DNA of 64,000 bases from Paroedura picta. Lineage: Eukaryota; Chordata; Lepidosauria; Squamata; Gekkonidae. Numbering within the stretch: the stretch's first letter is position 1; each line of letters opens with the position of its first letter. Under the pieces are notes generated by a model. It was not told the DNA's origin and ran no database searches. It worked only from the letters and a program-made list of their open reading frames with translations. The position numbers and the translations under genes were made by a program. This document shows, piece after piece, positions 63,866-64,000 of the stretch. The stretch lies in assembly GCF_049243985.1 (NCBI RefSeq), contig NC_135381.1, forward strand, positions 26,956,345 through 27,020,344, given 5' to 3'.

Positions 63866-64000
63866 TCAAATACTTGAAGGGCTGTCATACAGAAGATGGA
63901 GCAGAGTTGTTTTCTGTTGCCCCAGAAGGTTGGACCAAAACCAATAGGTTGAAATGGGTTCTGCTTCTTTGGAAGTTTTAAGCAGAGGCTAGATAGCCAT
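63866..64000 (+). mobile_element. CR1 LINE 3' coding fragment, cut by the window edge
   Basis: It matches the reverse of the copy at 53093 ('tcaaatacttgaagggctgtcata', 'ttgttttctgttgccccagaaggt', 'gaggctagatagcca'). It continues beyond the window in an upstream TMEM255A intron. Confidence 0.8.

Overview
The window is vertebrate nuclear DNA, most likely from a squamate reptile (a lizard). The genes are spread over many short exons separated by large, repeat-filled introns. The repeats include CR1 LINEs with ATTCTATG tails, L2 LINEs, BovB-type RTE LINEs, a Sauria-type tRNA SINE with a BovB-like tail, tRNA SINEs with L2-like tails, hAT MITEs, and fossil Ty1/copia, Ty3/gypsy and DIRS elements. 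The species cannot be named from sequence alone.

Six protein-coding genes are recognisable, in the order and orientation of human Xq24: UPF3B (-, 332-11177, 10 exons, 480 aa), NDUFA1 (+, 11600-15911, 3 exons, 70 aa), AKAP14 (+, 25103-29655, 5 exons, 178 aa as modelled), NKAP (-, 32803-40001, 9 exons, 334 aa), ZBTB33/Kaiso (+, 50184-52202, single coding exon, 672 aa) and TMEM255A (-, only the last two exons, 62585-63516, with the rest beyond the right edge). All exon boundaries were read by eye from GT-AG signals, phase continuity and homology. One UPF3B intron is GC-AG.

Layout: 0-11.2 kb is UPF3B, with MITEs, L2 pieces and a gag-like fossil in its introns. 11.18-11.6 kb is a GC-rich divergent promoter shared by UPF3B and NDUFA1, with no RNF113A between them. 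11.6-16 kb is NDUFA1, with an L2 copy and small MITEs in intron 1. 16-25 kb is a gene-free repeat stack (Sauria SINE, GC-rich tandem repeats, an AC-rich tract split by CR1, a copia fossil split by BovB, a gypsy fragment). 25-29.7 kb is AKAP14. 30-32.2 kb holds GC-rich elements with Helitron-like termini. 32.4-40.2 kb is NKAP and its promoter. 40.2-50.1 kb is gene-poor and holds a short candidate exon and the presumed ZBTB33 CpG island. 50.1-52.2 kb is the Kaiso coding exon. 52.2-61.6 kb is the convergent ZBTB33/TMEM255A intergenic region with a DIRS fossil. 61.6-64 kb is the 3' end of TMEM255A.

The genes do not form a pathway. UPF3B works in nonsense-mediated decay, NDUFA1 in respiratory complex I, AKAP14 in PKA anchoring in cilia, NKAP in transcription and splicing, and Kaiso in methyl-DNA binding; TMEM255A is a membrane protein of unclear role. 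They are kept together as an old syntenic block. The most interesting non-genic signals are a hAT-like MITE family carrying ACTACAATTCCCA half-sites that resemble the ZNF143/THAP11 promoter motif, near-perfect palindromes, possible Helitron termini, and a short upstream exon that would splice in frame to Kaiso.
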